Shown piece by piece: positions 34,607 to 44,235 of a DNA stretch of 57,665 bases. How positions within the stretch are numbered: the first letter of the stretch is position 1; every line of letters begins with the position of its first letter. The DNA comes from Muribaculaceae bacterium (lineage in GTDB: Bacteria; Bacteroidota; Bacteroidia; Bacteroidales; G3-4614). Made by a program: the position numbers and the translations under genes. Under the pieces are notes generated by a model, which saw nothing but the letters and a program-made list of their open reading frames with translations, searched no databases and was not told the origin of the DNA. The stretch is taken from contig JAFYRT010000019.1 in NCBI GenBank assembly GCA_017546805.1, positions 1-57,665 of the forward strand, written 5' to 3'.

Positions 34607-36064
34607 ATGGAGAAAGATAAAAACAGAGAAAAGAATGATATACTCGATGACGTAACAACTTCGGAATACAAACACGGATTTGTTACAGAAATCGAAACAG
34701 ATATAATACCTGAAGGTCTTGATGAGGATATAATTCGCCTTATTTCACAAAAAAAAGGTGAACCCGAGTGGCTTTTGGATTTCCGTTTGCGAGCATTTGC
34801 ATATTGGAAAACAATGCCTATGCCCCAATGGGCGCACTTGAATATCCCCGAAATAGATTTTCAGGCAATAAGTTATTATGCCGCACCAAAGACTAAAGAT
34901 GCACCAAAGAGTCTTGATGAGGTAGACCCCGAAATTATAAAAACGTTCGATAAGCTGGGAATACCCCTTGAGGAGCGTATGCATCTTGCAGGTGTTGCTG
35001 TTGATGCTGTCATGGATAGTGTCTCGGTGAGAACAACTTATCGCGAAAAGTTGGCTGAATTGGGAGTAATATTCTGCTCGTTCAACGAGGCAGTAAAAGA
35101 GTACCCCGATTTAGTGAAGAAATATTTGGGTAGCGTGGTGGGCTATCGCGACAACTTCTATGCCGCACTAAACTCGGCAGTCTTCAGCGATGGCTCCTTT
35201 GTATATATCCCCAAAGGAGTGCGTTGTCCAATGGAGTTGTCAACATATTTCAGAATAAACGCAGGCGGAACAGGACAATTTGAGAGAACCCTTATTGTGG
35301 CAGATGACGAAAGCTATGTAAGTTACCTCGAAGGTTGTACAGCCCCAATGCGCGACGAGAATCAGTTACACGCAGCTATTGTGGAGATTGTTGTAAACGA
35401 CCGTGCAGAGGTAAAATACTCAACCGTACAAAACTGGTATCCCGGCGATAAAGAGGGAAAAGGAGGAGTATATAACTTTGTAACAAAACGCGGAATCTGT
35501 CGTGAGAGTGCAAAACTCTCATGGACACAAGTCGAAACAGGCTCGGCCATCACTTGGAAATACCCAAGTTGTATTCTTGCCGGAGACAACTCAATTGGAG
35601 AGTTCTATTCGGTAGCCGTAACAAACAACTACCAACAAGCCGATACAGGAACAAAAATGATACACATGGGTAAAAATACTCGAAGCACAATTGTATCAAA
35701 GGGGATATCGGCAGGAAAAAGCCAAAACAGCTATCGCGGATTGGTTCGCGTAGCTCCAAATGCCGATGGGGCACGCAACTACACTCAATGCGACAGTTTG
35801 TTGCTATCGGCAGAGTGTGGAGCGCATACATTCCCATACGTGGATGTGAAAAACAAAAGTGCAGTTGTTGAACACGAAGCAACAACTTCAAAAATAAACG
35901 AAGAGCAAATATTCTATTGCAACCAACGCGGAATTCCTACAGAGGAGGCCGTTGCACTAATTGTAAACGGATATGCTAAAGAGGTTATGAACAAACTACC
36001 TATGGAGTTTGCAGTAGAGGCTCAAAAATTATTACAAGTATCGTTAGAAGGTTCAGTAGGATAA
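34607..36064 (+). CDS. sufB: Fe-S cluster assembly scaffold SufB
   Basis: The 485-residue cytosolic protein forms the SufBC2D complex, on which Fe-S clusters are built. Family stretches include [20 protein letters not shown] near the N-terminus and [28 protein letters not shown] in the middle. The beta-helix core has [25 protein letters not shown], and [14 protein letters not shown] and [11 protein letters not shown] lie near the C-terminus. Its length is normal. It opens a tight sufB-sufC-sufD cluster with sufS just downstream. The 103-bp spacer before it may hold its own promoter, though no clear consensus pair is seen. Confidence 0.97.
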   Translation: MEKDKNREKNDILDDVTTSEYKHGFVTEIETDIIPEGLDEDIIRLISQKKGEPEWLLDFRLRAFAYWKTMPMPQWAHLNIPEIDFQAISYYAAPKTKDAPKSLDEVDPEIIKTFDKLGIPLEERMHLAGVAVDAVMDSVSVRTTYREKLAELGVIFCSFNEAVKEYPDLVKKYLGSVVGYRDNFYAALNSAVFSDGSFVYIPKGVRCPMELSTYFRINAGGTGQFERTLIVADDESYVSYLEGCTAPMRDENQLHAAIVEIVVNDRAEVKYSTVQNWYPGDKEGKGGVYNFVTKRGICRESAKLSWTQVETGSAITWKYPSCILAGDNSIGEFYSVAVTNNYQQADTGTKMIHMGKNTRSTIVSKGISAGKSQNSYRGLVRVAPNADGARNYTQCDSLLLSAECGAHTFPYVDVKNKSAVVEHEATTSKINEEQIFYCNQRGIPTEEAVALIVNGYAKEVMNKLPMEFAVEAQKLLQVSLEGSVG

Positions 36065-36075
36065 ACCATAAAAGT

Positions 36076-36828
36076 ATGTTACAAGTAAAAGAATTACGTG
36101 CCAATATAGGCGACAAAGAGATATTAAAAGGAGTAAACCTGACAGTAAAACCAGGAGAAGTACACGCAATAATGGGACCTAACGGTTCGGGAAAAAGTAC
36201 CTTATCGAGTGTTTTGGCAGGAAATCCTGTATTTACAGTAACAGGAGGTGAGGTAACATTTTGCGGGAAAGACCTGTTGAGCCTCACTCCAGAAGATCGT
36301 TCTCACGAAGGATTGTTCTTAAGTTTCCAATACCCCGTTGAGATACCCGGAGTAAGCATGGTAAACTTTATGCGTGCAGCAGTAAACGAACAACGCAAAT
36401 ACAGAGGCGAAGAGCCATTGTCGGCAACCGACTTTTTGCGCATAATGCGCGAGAAACGCGAAATTGTAGAGTTGGACAACAAACTTGCAAGTCGTTCGGT
36501 AAATGAGGGATTCTCGGGCGGAGAGAAAAAACGTAACGAGATATTTCAAATGGCAATGCTTCAACCCAAGCTATCAATATTGGACGAAACCGACAGCGGT
36601 TTGGACATAGATGCTTTGAGAGTAGTTGCAGGTGGAGTAAACAAACTTAAAACCGATAAAAACGCAACAATTGTAATTACTCACTACCAACGATTGTTGG
36701 ACTATATTGCCCCTGACTTTGTTCACGTTTTGTATAAAGGACGCATTGTAAAATCAGGCGGTCCTGAACTTGCTTTGGAACTTGAGGAGAAGGGATACGA
36801 TTGGATTAAGAAAGAATTAGGTGAGTAG
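36076..36828 (+). CDS. sufC: Fe-S cluster assembly ATPase SufC
   Basis: The 250-residue ABC-type ATPase powers the SufBCD scaffold. Walker A is GPNGSGKST (34-42), the signature FSGGEKKRNEI starts near 146, and Walker B is LSILDETDSGLDID (about 167-179), the form typical of SufC. The H-loop is ITHYQRLLDYI. It has no membrane domain, as expected for this soluble ABC protein. It follows sufB by 11 bp and abuts sufD. Confidence 0.98.
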   Translation: MLQVKELRANIGDKEILKGVNLTVKPGEVHAIMGPNGSGKSTLSSVLAGNPVFTVTGGEVTFCGKDLLSLTPEDRSHEGLFLSFQYPVEIPGVSMVNFMRAAVNEQRKYRGEEPLSATDFLRIMREKREIVELDNKLASRSVNEGFSGGEKKRNEIFQMAMLQPKLSILDETDSGLDIDALRVVAGGVNKLKTDKNATIVITHYQRLLDYIAPDFVHVLYKGRIVKSGGPELALELEEKGYDWIKKELGE

Positions 36829-36835
36829 TAAAAAT

Positions 36836-38161
36836 ATGGCAGCGTCAGAACAATATAAACAACTATTGGAAGAGCATATCTCCTTAATAAACAAAGGAGC
36901 ATGCGAAACAATGAACATAGCTCGAGGAGAGGCAATAAAAGCCTTTCTGAAATATGGCATACCCTCACAAAAAGAGGAGTTGTTTCGTCATATAGACATT
37001 GAAAAAATATATTCGCCCGATTACGGAATAAATCTTGCTCGAGTATCACAATCAACAACAAACGATGTTTACCGATGCAGTGTGCCGGGATTAAAGACAC
37101 AAACACTTTATGTGGTGGGAGACACTCCTCAAATAGGCGAAGGACAAGAGGGGGTGGAGATAATGAATATGACACAATTTACCAATCGTTATCCTCAACT
37201 TGCCCAAAAATATTATAACCGTCTTGCTGAGACATCAACCGATGGAACCGTTGCATTAAACACAGCCTTGGCGCAAGATGCCACAGTTGTATACATCCCC
37301 GATGGAGCAACAATGAAGACCCCATTGCAAATTGTCAACATCCTAAATTCGTCAACACCCGTTATGGTAAATCGCCGATTGTTGATAGTGGCAGGAAAAA
37401 ACAGCTCGGCAACAATATTGACATGCGAACATAACCTATCGGAGAGTGCAACATTGGCAACACAGGTAACTGAGATATATGCAGGAGAAAACTCTCAAAT
37501 TGAGTATTACGAAATTGAAGAGACAAGCTCAACATCATATCGTGTTGCATCGCTATTTGCTCAACAAGAGGCAAATGCAAATATGATTATTGCACCAATT
37601 TCACTGCATAACGGACAGACTCGAACCAACTACAACGTAACACTATCAGGGAAAGGAGCAAACCTAAACCTTACGGGATTGGCTATATGCGACAACAAAC
37701 AGGTGGCTGATGTTTATACAAACGTGCATCACTCTTCGTCGCACTGCGAGAGCAACCAGCTATTCAAAAACATAGTGTCAGACGAGGCAATAGTCTCAAT
37801 GACAGGAAAAGTTTTGGTAGATGAAGGAGCAGTAAAAACAATTTCACAACAGTCTAACAAAAACATATCTATGTCGCAAACAGCGCGTATATACACCGAA
37901 CCACAGTTGGAGATATATGCCGATGACGTAAAATGCGGACACGGAGCAACAGTTGGACAGTTAGACGAATCGGCACTGTTCTATCTTCGTCAACGCGGAA
38001 TACCCGAAGCAGAAGCTCGTATGATGTTGATGTTGGCATTTGCCGATGATATATTGCAACGTATAAAATTAGAACCCTTGCGCGACCGTTTGCGTACTTT
38101 AATTGAGAACCGCTTGCGCAAAGAAGATATAAAATGTGCAGGATGCACTATGTGTAAATAG
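36836..38161 (+). CDS. sufD: Fe-S cluster assembly protein SufD
   Basis: The ATG at 36836 gives 441 residues. A GTG at 36821 that overlaps the sufC stop would add five. SufD pairs with SufB in the SufBC2D scaffold. The N-terminus is helical, followed by a beta-helix (VALNTALAQDATVVYIPDGATMKTPLQIVN) and late motifs SRH-like HHSSSHCESNQLFKNIVSDEAIVSMTGKV and DVKCGHGATVGQLDESALFYLRQRGIPEAEAR, which is diagnostic of SufD. It ends in a Cys-containing tail (KCAGCTMCK) that could help bind a metal or cluster. It is followed by a low-complexity repeat before sufS. Confidence 0.96.
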   Translation: MAASEQYKQLLEEHISLINKGACETMNIARGEAIKAFLKYGIPSQKEELFRHIDIEKIYSPDYGINLARVSQSTTNDVYRCSVPGLKTQTLYVVGDTPQIGEGQEGVEIMNMTQFTNRYPQLAQKYYNRLAETSTDGTVALNTALAQDATVVYIPDGATMKTPLQIVNILNSSTPVMVNRRLLIVAGKNSSATILTCEHNLSESATLATQVTEIYAGENSQIEYYEIEETSSTSYRVASLFAQQEANANMIIAPISLHNGQTRTNYNVTLSGKGANLNLTGLAICDNKQVADVYTNVHHSSSHCESNQLFKNIVSDEAIVSMTGKVLVDEGAVKTISQQSNKNISMSQTARIYTEPQLEIYADDVKCGHGATVGQLDESALFYLRQRGIPEAEARMMLMLAFADDILQRIKLEPLRDRLRTLIENRLRKEDIKCAGCTMCK

Positions 38162-38162
38162 T

Positions 38163-38256
38163 ATTTATTAATTAGGAATTAGAAATTAGAGATTAGAGAT
38201 TAATTAGTTTCTCATTCCTCATTCCTAATTCCTCATTCCTAATTTCTCATTCCTAA
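38163..38256. repeat. AATTAGG/CTAATTCC repeat with inverted halves
   Basis: The left half carries aattaggaattag units and the right half ctcattcctaatt units. The ends are inverted repeats and the whole could fold on itself. It lies between sufD and sufS and has no GC-rich mini-hairpins. Confidence 0.65.
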
Positions 38257-38265
38257 TTATAAAAA

Positions 38266-39486
38266 ATGGATATAACCAAAATAAGGGAAGATTTTCCGAT
38301 ACTAAAGCAAGAGGTTTATAAAAAGCCTCTTATCTATTTTGATAATGCAGCCACAACACAAAAACCTCGTGTTGTGATAGATGCTATATCCAACGCATAC
38401 TGCACCATAAATGCAAATGTGCATCGTGGAGTACACCACCTAAGTCAGCTTTCGACCGAAGGGCATGAGGGCGGACGAGAAAAGGTGCGACAATTCCTAA
38501 ACGCAAAATCTACCAAAGAGATAATCTTTACTCGCGGAACAACCGAGAGCATAAATCTTGTGGCATCGTCATTTTCCGAGGCTTTCCTATCGGAGGGAGA
38601 CGAGGTGATAGTTTCAGAAATGGAGCATCACTCAAACATTGTGCCTTGGCAATTGTTAGAGGGGAAAAAGGGTATAAAACTTAAAGTAATACCCATAACT
38701 CCGCAAGGAGAGTTGGATATGGAAACATTCCGTTCTCTAATAAGCGAACATACAAAATTGGTGTCGGTGGCGCATGTATCAAACGTATTGGGAACTGTAA
38801 ACCCAATTGAGGAGATAATAAGCATAGCCCACTCAAAAAACATTCCCGTTCTTATTGACGGAGCACAAGGAGCACCCCACATAAAGATAGATGTTCAGGC
38901 ATTGGACGTAGACTTCTATGTATTCTCGGGTCACAAAATATACGCTCCCACAGGAGTAGGTGTACTATATGGCAAAGAGGAGTGGTTAGAGAAGATGCCT
39001 CCATATCAAGGTGGAGGAGAGATGATTGGCAAAGTAACCTTTAAAAAGACCACATTCAACGAATTGCCCTTTAAATTTGAGGCAGGCACACCCGACTATG
39101 TAGGAGTAATGGCAATGACTGAAGCATTAAACTATGTAGAGAACTTGGGTATAGAAAACATTGCAACATACGAAATCGAATTGTTGACCTATACTACTCA
39201 AAAATTAAAAGAGATTGAGGGTGTAACAATATACGGCAATGCACCACACAAAAGCGGAGTAATTTCGTTTAATGTAGAGGGAATCCACCCATACGACATT
39301 GGCATGTTGCTCGACAAACAAGGCGTTGCAGTCCGCACAGGTCACCTATGCGCTCAACCCCTGATGGATAAATTAGGAATACCCGGAGTGGTAAGAGCCT
39401 CGTTTGCACTTTACAACACAAAAGATGAGTGCGATAAATTTATAGTTGCACTGAACCGAGCATTAGAGATACTTAAGAGAGGATAA
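38266..39486 (+). CDS. sufS: cysteine desulfurase SufS
   Basis: The 406-residue PLP enzyme takes sulfur from cysteine for Fe-S cluster assembly. The PLP lysine is Lys224 in SGHKIYAPTG, and the catalytic Cys is Cys362 in RTGHLCAQPLM, within a short loop typical of group II (SufS) enzymes. Other motifs are YFDNAATTQKP near the N-terminus and EMEHHSNIVPWQLL with the active-site histidine. Length is normal. It ends the suf cluster; no sufE or sufU gene follows. A terminator-like hairpin of the dispersed type lies 35 bp downstream. Confidence 0.97.
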   Translation: MDITKIREDFPILKQEVYKKPLIYFDNAATTQKPRVVIDAISNAYCTINANVHRGVHHLSQLSTEGHEGGREKVRQFLNAKSTKEIIFTRGTTESINLVASSFSEAFLSEGDEVIVSEMEHHSNIVPWQLLEGKKGIKLKVIPITPQGELDMETFRSLISEHTKLVSVAHVSNVLGTVNPIEEIISIAHSKNIPVLIDGAQGAPHIKIDVQALDVDFYVFSGHKIYAPTGVGVLYGKEEWLEKMPPYQGGGEMIGKVTFKKTTFNELPFKFEAGTPDYVGVMAMTEALNYVENLGIENIATYEIELLTYTTQKLKEIEGVTIYGNAPHKSGVISFNVEGIHPYDIGMLLDKQGVAVRTGHLCAQPLMDKLGIPGVVRASFALYNTKDECDKFIVALNRALEILKRG

Positions 39487-39520
39487 TAGATATTATCCGA
39501 CACTTCGTTGATATTATTAT

Positions 39521-39558
39521 GAGGGCAACCCAAAACTAAATGGGTTGCTCTCTCTTTT
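39521..39558 (+). terminator. terminator hairpin after sufS, repeat copy 3
   Basis: Arms GAGGGCAACCC and GGGTTGCTCTC (one mismatch) surround a 10-nt loop and are followed by TCTTTTG. The design equals 13679-13711 and 21718-21751, and the sequence after it (ttaggattgaat) still resembles the start of the fold-back repeat. The rest of that repeat is missing. Confidence 0.7.
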
Positions 39559-39680
39559 GCTTAGGATTGAATATTGAAATCTAAATATAGAATACCCCTA
39601 CTTCATCTTTGCTATTTGACAGACGTAACAGCCACATCATAGATTATTACAAATTAAATGTTAGAAAGTTGTTGAAATTC

Positions 39681-39712
39681 TTTGTTTGGCAAAGGCTAAT
39701 TTATTACTTTTG
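39681..39712 (+). promoter_or_regulatory. promoter of the fumarase gene
   Basis: TTTG (39681-39684), 20-nt spacer, TACTTTTG (39705-39712): an exact consensus match. It implies a leader of about 115 nt before the ATG at 39836. Confidence 0.75.
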
Positions 39713-39744
39713 CAGAAGAAGAACTTTTGCGAAAATAAGCAACA

Positions 39745-39790
39745 CCTCGGCATAGTTCAATCAGGTTTGGCTCTGCTCTCGGTTTGCTCT
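39745..39790 (+). promoter_or_regulatory. structured leader motif before fumarase
   Basis: The CTCGGCATAGTT and GCTCTGCTCTCGG words, with pairing inner arms, match the core of the repeat downstream of pheA (55721-55758), with changes that keep pairing. It lies inside the predicted untranslated leader of the fumarase mRNA. Its role is unknown. Confidence 0.45.
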
Positions 39791-39835
39791 ATCTTCACAG
39801 AATAGGAATTAAAAAACCAATTAAACATTCATAAT

Positions 39836-41479
39836 ATGGCAACAGAACCATTTAAGTATCAAGACCCTTTTGAAATGGGCAAGGATAACACAGAGTACTA
39901 TTTGCTTACAAAAGATTATGTGAGCGTTAAAGAGTTTGGCGACCGCAAAATTGTTTGTGTTGAGCCTGAAGGATTAACTGCATTGGCAAAAGCTGCCATG
40001 CGCGATGTTTCATTCTTGTTGCGCAGAGAGCACAACGAAATGGTTGCTAAAATACTTTCTGACCCCGAAGCAAGCGAGAACGACAAATATGTTGCACTAA
40101 CCATGTTGCGTAACGCAGAGGTTGCTGCAAAAGGTCAACTACCCGTATGTCAAGATACAGGTACAGCAATTGTAATGGGTAAAAAAGGAGAGAACATCTA
40201 CACAGGCGGTGGAGATGCAGAGGCTCTTTCAAAAGGTATTTACCAAACTTATACAGAGGAGAACTTGCGTTACTCTCAAAATGCGCCATTGGATATGTAC
40301 AAAGAGGTTAACACAGGCTGTAACCTTCCTGCACAAATCGACCTATACGCTATCGACGGAGATGAGTATAAATTCTTGTTTATGGCAAAAGGCGGTGGTT
40401 CTGCAAACAAAACATACCTTTACCAAGAGACTAAAGCTTTGCTAAACCCCGACTCTTTGGTAAAATTCCTTGTTGAGAAGATGAAAACTTTGGGCACAGC
40501 TGCTTGTCCTCCATACCACATTGCTTTTGTTATTGGTGGAACATCGGCTGAGACCAACCTTAAAACAGTTAAACTTGCATCGGCTAAATATCTTGACAAC
40601 CTACCAACAACAGGTAACGAGTTAGGACGTTCGTTCCGCGATGTTGAGTTAGAGAAAGAGGTTTTACGCGCAGCTCAAGAGGCAGGAATCGGAGCTCAAT
40701 TTGGAGGTAAATATTTTGCACACGATATCAGAATCATCCGTATGTCTCGTCACGGAGCAAGCTGTCCTGTAGGTTTGGGAGTTTCTTGTTCGGCTGACCG
40801 TAACATCAAAGCTAAAATCAATGCTGAAGGTCTTTGGATTGAGAAAATGGATGACCAACCAGGCAACCTTATCCCCGAAGAGTTGCGTCAAGCAGGTGAG
40901 GGCGATGCAGTAAAAATCGACCTTAACCGCCCAATGAACGAGATTCTTGAGGAGTTAAGCAAATATCCTGTTTCGACTCGTTTGTCTTTGAACGGAACTA
41001 TCATTGTAGGTAGAGATATCGCTCACGCTAAACTTAAAGAGCGCATCGACAACGGTGAGGGATTACCTCAATATATTAAAGACCACCCAATCTACTACGC
41101 AGGACCTGCAAAAACTCCTAAAGGAATGCCTTCAGGTTCGTTTGGACCAACAACTGCAGGACGTATGGACTCTTACGTTGACCTATTCCAAGCAAACGGT
41201 GGTTCAATGATTATGATTGCAAAAGGTAACCGTAGCCAACAAGTTACTGATGCTTGCCACAAACATGGAGGTTTCTACCTTGGAAGTATTGGTGGACCTG
41301 CTGCAATTCTTGCTCAAAACAACATTAAGAGTGTTGAGTGTATTGAGTATCCTGAATTGGGAATGGAGGCTATCTGGAAAATTGAAGTTGAAGATTTCCC
41401 TGCATTCATCCTTGTTGATGACAAAGGAAACGATTTCTTCAAACAAATCAAACCTCTTTGCCTTGGCAACTGCAAATAA
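39836..41479 (+). CDS. class I (iron-sulfur) fumarate hydratase
   Basis: The 547-residue cytosolic enzyme interconverts fumarate and malate in the partial TCA cycle and fumarate respiration. It is the single-chain class I type: an N-terminal alpha domain with [17 protein letters not shown] and [35 protein letters not shown], and a C-terminal beta domain with [31 protein letters not shown] and [19 protein letters not shown]. The cysteines in the first three motifs are the expected [4Fe-4S] ligands. Length is close to E. coli FumA. It has its own promoter, a structured leader and a strong shared terminator downstream. Its Fe-S need fits the adjacent suf cluster. Confidence 0.95.
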   Translation: MATEPFKYQDPFEMGKDNTEYYLLTKDYVSVKEFGDRKIVCVEPEGLTALAKAAMRDVSFLLRREHNEMVAKILSDPEASENDKYVALTMLRNAEVAAKGQLPVCQDTGTAIVMGKKGENIYTGGGDAEALSKGIYQTYTEENLRYSQNAPLDMYKEVNTGCNLPAQIDLYAIDGDEYKFLFMAKGGGSANKTYLYQETKALLNPDSLVKFLVEKMKTLGTAACPPYHIAFVIGGTSAETNLKTVKLASAKYLDNLPTTGNELGRSFRDVELEKEVLRAAQEAGIGAQFGGKYFAHDIRIIRMSRHGASCPVGLGVSCSADRNIKAKINAEGLWIEKMDDQPGNLIPEELRQAGEGDAVKIDLNRPMNEILEELSKYPVSTRLSLNGTIIVGRDIAHAKLKERIDNGEGLPQYIKDHPIYYAGPAKTPKGMPSGSFGPTTAGRMDSYVDLFQANGGSMIMIAKGNRSQQVTDACHKHGGFYLGSIGGPAAILAQNNIKSVECIEYPELGMEAIWKIEVEDFPAFILVDDKGNDFFKQIKPLCLGNCK

Positions 41480-41505
41480 TAATTAAATAGAGATTATTAT
41501 ACGAC

Positions 41506-41538
41506 AAAATAGAGCATCCCGCGGGATGCTCTATTTTT
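41506..41538. terminator. bidirectional terminator between fumarase and TPR gene
   Basis: Perfect 15-bp arms (AAAATAGAGCATCCC and GGGATGCTCTATTTT) with a GC step between them, with A run before and T run after. It serves both convergent genes. Confidence 0.88.
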
Positions 41539-41566
41539 GGTATCAACCATTTTGTGTAAGGAGTCG

Positions 41567-43762
41567 CTATCTATTCTCCATTTTTTGTTTTATCCTCTCC
41601 TTGTTTCCTCCTGTTTTTATGGCCTTGTTCCAATAATCCATTGCCTCGGAATGTCTGCCAAGAGCATACAAAACGTCGCCATAGTGTTCTAATATATCAG
41701 GATCGATGTCCATTTTTTTCTTTTTCAATATGTCCAATGACTTTAAGCAATAATCATACGCATCTTCAAACTCCCCCATACATGCACATGTTATTGATGT
41801 CCTAACATATAAGCCAACAAATGAGACATCATCTTTTGGCAATCTCTTTTCGGTCTTCTCCAAAAGTTTTTCGAAATAGTATAGCGATTGAGGATACTCC
41901 TTTAAATTGTAGTGGATACAAGCCATGTAGTCATACAACGACTCAAGCATATCCTCATCAGTAACCTCCTCCTCTTTAAGAAGCAATGCAGCTTTAAAAT
42001 TCTCCAATGCTTTAACATTCTCCCCTATCTTTAAATACAAATCGCCTATTTTCATATAATATTCGGCAAGTTCAGGACTATTTTTACCCAATTCCGCTAC
42101 TGCTATATCAAGAGCAGAACGAGAATATTTCAATGTATTTTCGTAATCTCCGATGCTGTAATATATAGTTGCTTTTTTGATGAGTGATTCCGCTTTTTCT
42201 ATGCAATCCGTTCCAAGTTTATTCTCGATTAACGCCAATGCACGATTGTAAAGTTCCATTGCTTGAGCATTATCGTTGTTCCAATAATATATATCACCAA
42301 GCCTATTGCATGAGTTTATAATGCAATAGTGATTACCTCCCAATCGTTCGTATACATCTATTGCTTTGCAATAATAGTCGTATGCCGCTACATAATTTTT
42401 ATTATTGAAACATTCTTCGGCCAATGCATAATAGACATTAACCGAAAAGCTGTAATCTCCACCTAAAACATCTGCCATCAACAAAAGGTGTGTTACCTCC
42501 ACAGCCTTTGAATTAGCTTCATCCTCAAGTTTTAAATATACATCTGCCAACTTCGGATAAACTCCCATGGTCTTATAATGCACCTGAGTCAACTCCTTTT
42601 CATATATACGCAATGCTTTCAGATAGTACGTCAAAGATTCGTCATATATCTCGGTTTCAAACAGCAAGTCTCCTATCCTTTCGTTGGCGTCGGCACACTT
42701 AACATGATTTTCACCATGAAGTTCTTCTTGTTGTGCAATATACTTTTTATATGCTAAAAATGCAACCTGATAGTCCCCTCCATTCATCGCATCTTTACCA
42801 ATGTTGTTAAGCAGAAGCGCCACTTCTCTATCTCCTATCGACTCTTTAGCTTTATTGTATTTTAAAATTCTTTCGTAGTAACGGTCAGACATGTTAGGCG
42901 TAAATGTATAATTCCTATAGAAGGCTGCCGCTTCGGCCTGCCACATGGGGTTGGTAACATCCAAATTGGCCTTTACTCCCAAATAGTGAGCAGCCATATC
43001 CAAATCAAATTGAGATGCATATAAAATATGAGCTTTATCATAATAATTTGCAAGTCGCATCACCGTCTTTCGTGGCATGGGTTGGTTTGAATATCTATAA
43101 TCATCAGGAATCTCAATAGTTCTGAACATTGAGTCTGCTTTTTGAAATTGATATGTATGGAGATAATAAAAAAACTCTCTGTCAAAATTGTTGAGTTGAT
43201 CATAATCAATTGACGAGAATCGAAGAGACAAATCTTCTACCAATTTTTTCGCCACATCTCTATAACAATTCATATAAAAATGCTTAATATCGGTATTTAC
43301 TCCACTTAATTCTCTTTCAAGAGCAAAGTTTTCTATCTCGTCTTTGTCTGCCTCTACCATATTATCCAAGACAGTAGTAAAATAGTATCTGGTCTCCAGA
43401 ATGTCTCTTAACTGCTCTTTTGGAGTGGAAATAATAATAAATTTAGGTGTTTCAGAACAGCTATACTCCTCGCCCAATTCGTCAAAGTTCATTATCTGAT
43501 ACTTATCCCCTTTTTTATTGGTATATGACACTTTTACCACTGTATATTTACCTTTTTCAGGAGAAAAGAAGAACTCTCCATTCTTATTAGTTACATACTT
43601 ATGTCCGTTTTTAATCTTAACAAAAGCCCCCTTTACATATTCTCCGGGAACATAATTCCCCTCTGCATCAATTTTACCGCGTGTTTTTACCACCACTTTC
43701 TGCTCCTGAGCCAAAATTGTAACAGAAAAAAGTAACGAGAGTATAAAAATTAGGTGTTTCAT
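41567..43762 (-). CDS. secreted/periplasmic TPR-repeat protein
   Basis: The 731-residue protein has a signal peptide (MKHLIFILSLLFSVTILAQ). A small beta domain (about 20-110) resembles a carboxypeptidase-regulatory-like fold (GAFVKIKNGHKYVTNKNGEFFFSPEKGKYTVVKVSY). From about 240 to the end there are at least ten TPR-type repeats with tetratricopeptide spacing, such as YQVAFLAYKKYIAQQEELHGENHVKCA, YDESLTYYLKALRIYEKEL and HSEAMDYWNKAIKTGG. Such proteins act as protein-binding scaffolds in the periplasm; no partner can be named from context. It is monocistronic and convergent with fumarase. Confidence 0.8.
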   Translation of the reverse strand: MKHLIFILSLLFSVTILAQEQKVVVKTRGKIDAEGNYVPGEYVKGAFVKIKNGHKYVTNKNGEFFFSPEKGKYTVVKVSYTNKKGDKYQIMNFDELGEEYSCSETPKFIIISTPKEQLRDILETRYYFTTVLDNMVEADKDEIENFALERELSGVNTDIKHFYMNCYRDVAKKLVEDLSLRFSSIDYDQLNNFDREFFYYLHTYQFQKADSMFRTIEIPDDYRYSNQPMPRKTVMRLANYYDKAHILYASQFDLDMAAHYLGVKANLDVTNPMWQAEAAAFYRNYTFTPNMSDRYYERILKYNKAKESIGDREVALLLNNIGKDAMNGGDYQVAFLAYKKYIAQQEELHGENHVKCADANERIGDLLFETEIYDESLTYYLKALRIYEKELTQVHYKTMGVYPKLADVYLKLEDEANSKAVEVTHLLLMADVLGGDYSFSVNVYYALAEECFNNKNYVAAYDYYCKAIDVYERLGGNHYCIINSCNRLGDIYYWNNDNAQAMELYNRALALIENKLGTDCIEKAESLIKKATIYYSIGDYENTLKYSRSALDIAVAELGKNSPELAEYYMKIGDLYLKIGENVKALENFKAALLLKEEEVTDEDMLESLYDYMACIHYNLKEYPQSLYYFEKLLEKTEKRLPKDDVSFVGLYVRTSITCACMGEFEDAYDYCLKSLDILKKKKMDIDPDILEHYGDVLYALGRHSEAMDYWNKAIKTGGNKERIKQKMENR

Positions 43763-43954
43763 ATATCTGTTTTGAATAAAAAGATAATCGTAAATTCAGT
43801 TTTTGTAAAGTTACAAAATATATTAGAAGAATAGTATCACAAAAAAGTCATTTTTTTCTTCAAAAAATATCAAATTTTAATTACCTGATTTATAGAGACT
43901 AAAGAAAAATCTTTAAAAAAAGTGCATTTTTTTCGAAAAAAAGTTGTCGAAAAA

Positions 43955-43986
43955 TTTGGTGGATATAAAAAAACGCACTACCTTTG
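43955..43986 (+). promoter_or_regulatory. promoter of tRNA-Val
   Basis: TTTG (43955-43958), 20-nt spacer, TACCTTTG (43979-43986): an exact consensus match ending 34 nt before the tRNA gene. Confidence 0.75.
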
Positions 43987-44020
43987 CATCGCATTTGAGA
44001 AACAAACCACCTCAATAATC

Positions 44021-44095
44021 GGGCGTTTAGCTCAGCTGGTTTAGAGCATCTGCCTTACAAGCAGAGGGTCGGCGGTTCGAATCCGTCAACGCCCA
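44021..44095 (+). tRNA. tRNA-Val (anticodon UAC)
   Basis: The cloverleaf is complete. The acceptor stem is GGGCGTT/AACGCCC with discriminator A at 44095. The D-arm contains AGCTGGTTTAGAGC. The anticodon stem is TCTGC/GCAGA with loop CTTACAA (anticodon TAC). The T-arm is GGCGG-TTCGAAT-CCGTC with one G-T pair. CCA is not encoded. Confidence 0.97.
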
Positions 44096-44101
44096 CAACA
44101 G

Positions 44102-44132
44102 AAAACACTTGTCATTCGGCAAGTGTTTTTTT
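44102..44132 (+). terminator. terminator after tRNA-Val
   Basis: Arms AAAACACTTG and CAAGTGTTTT with an 8-nt loop and a T run start 7 nt after the tRNA end. Confidence 0.8.
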
Positions 44133-44235
44133 GTTTTACACCAAAAACATTCCACAAATACCCTCACAAAAGAGCAAGTACGCAAAAAAAGTATTATCTT
44201 CGCAAAATAATTCAGAAACTATTTAATTTACAGAT

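Noticed and set aside
36821-36836. GTG start of sufD overlapping sufC
   Set aside because: It is possible, but the ATG 15 bp later needs no unusual start; the five extra residues carry no conserved content.
38163-38256. Regulatory attenuator between sufD and sufS
   Set aside because: It is low-complexity AATTAGG repeat of the dispersed type with no GC-rich stem or T run.
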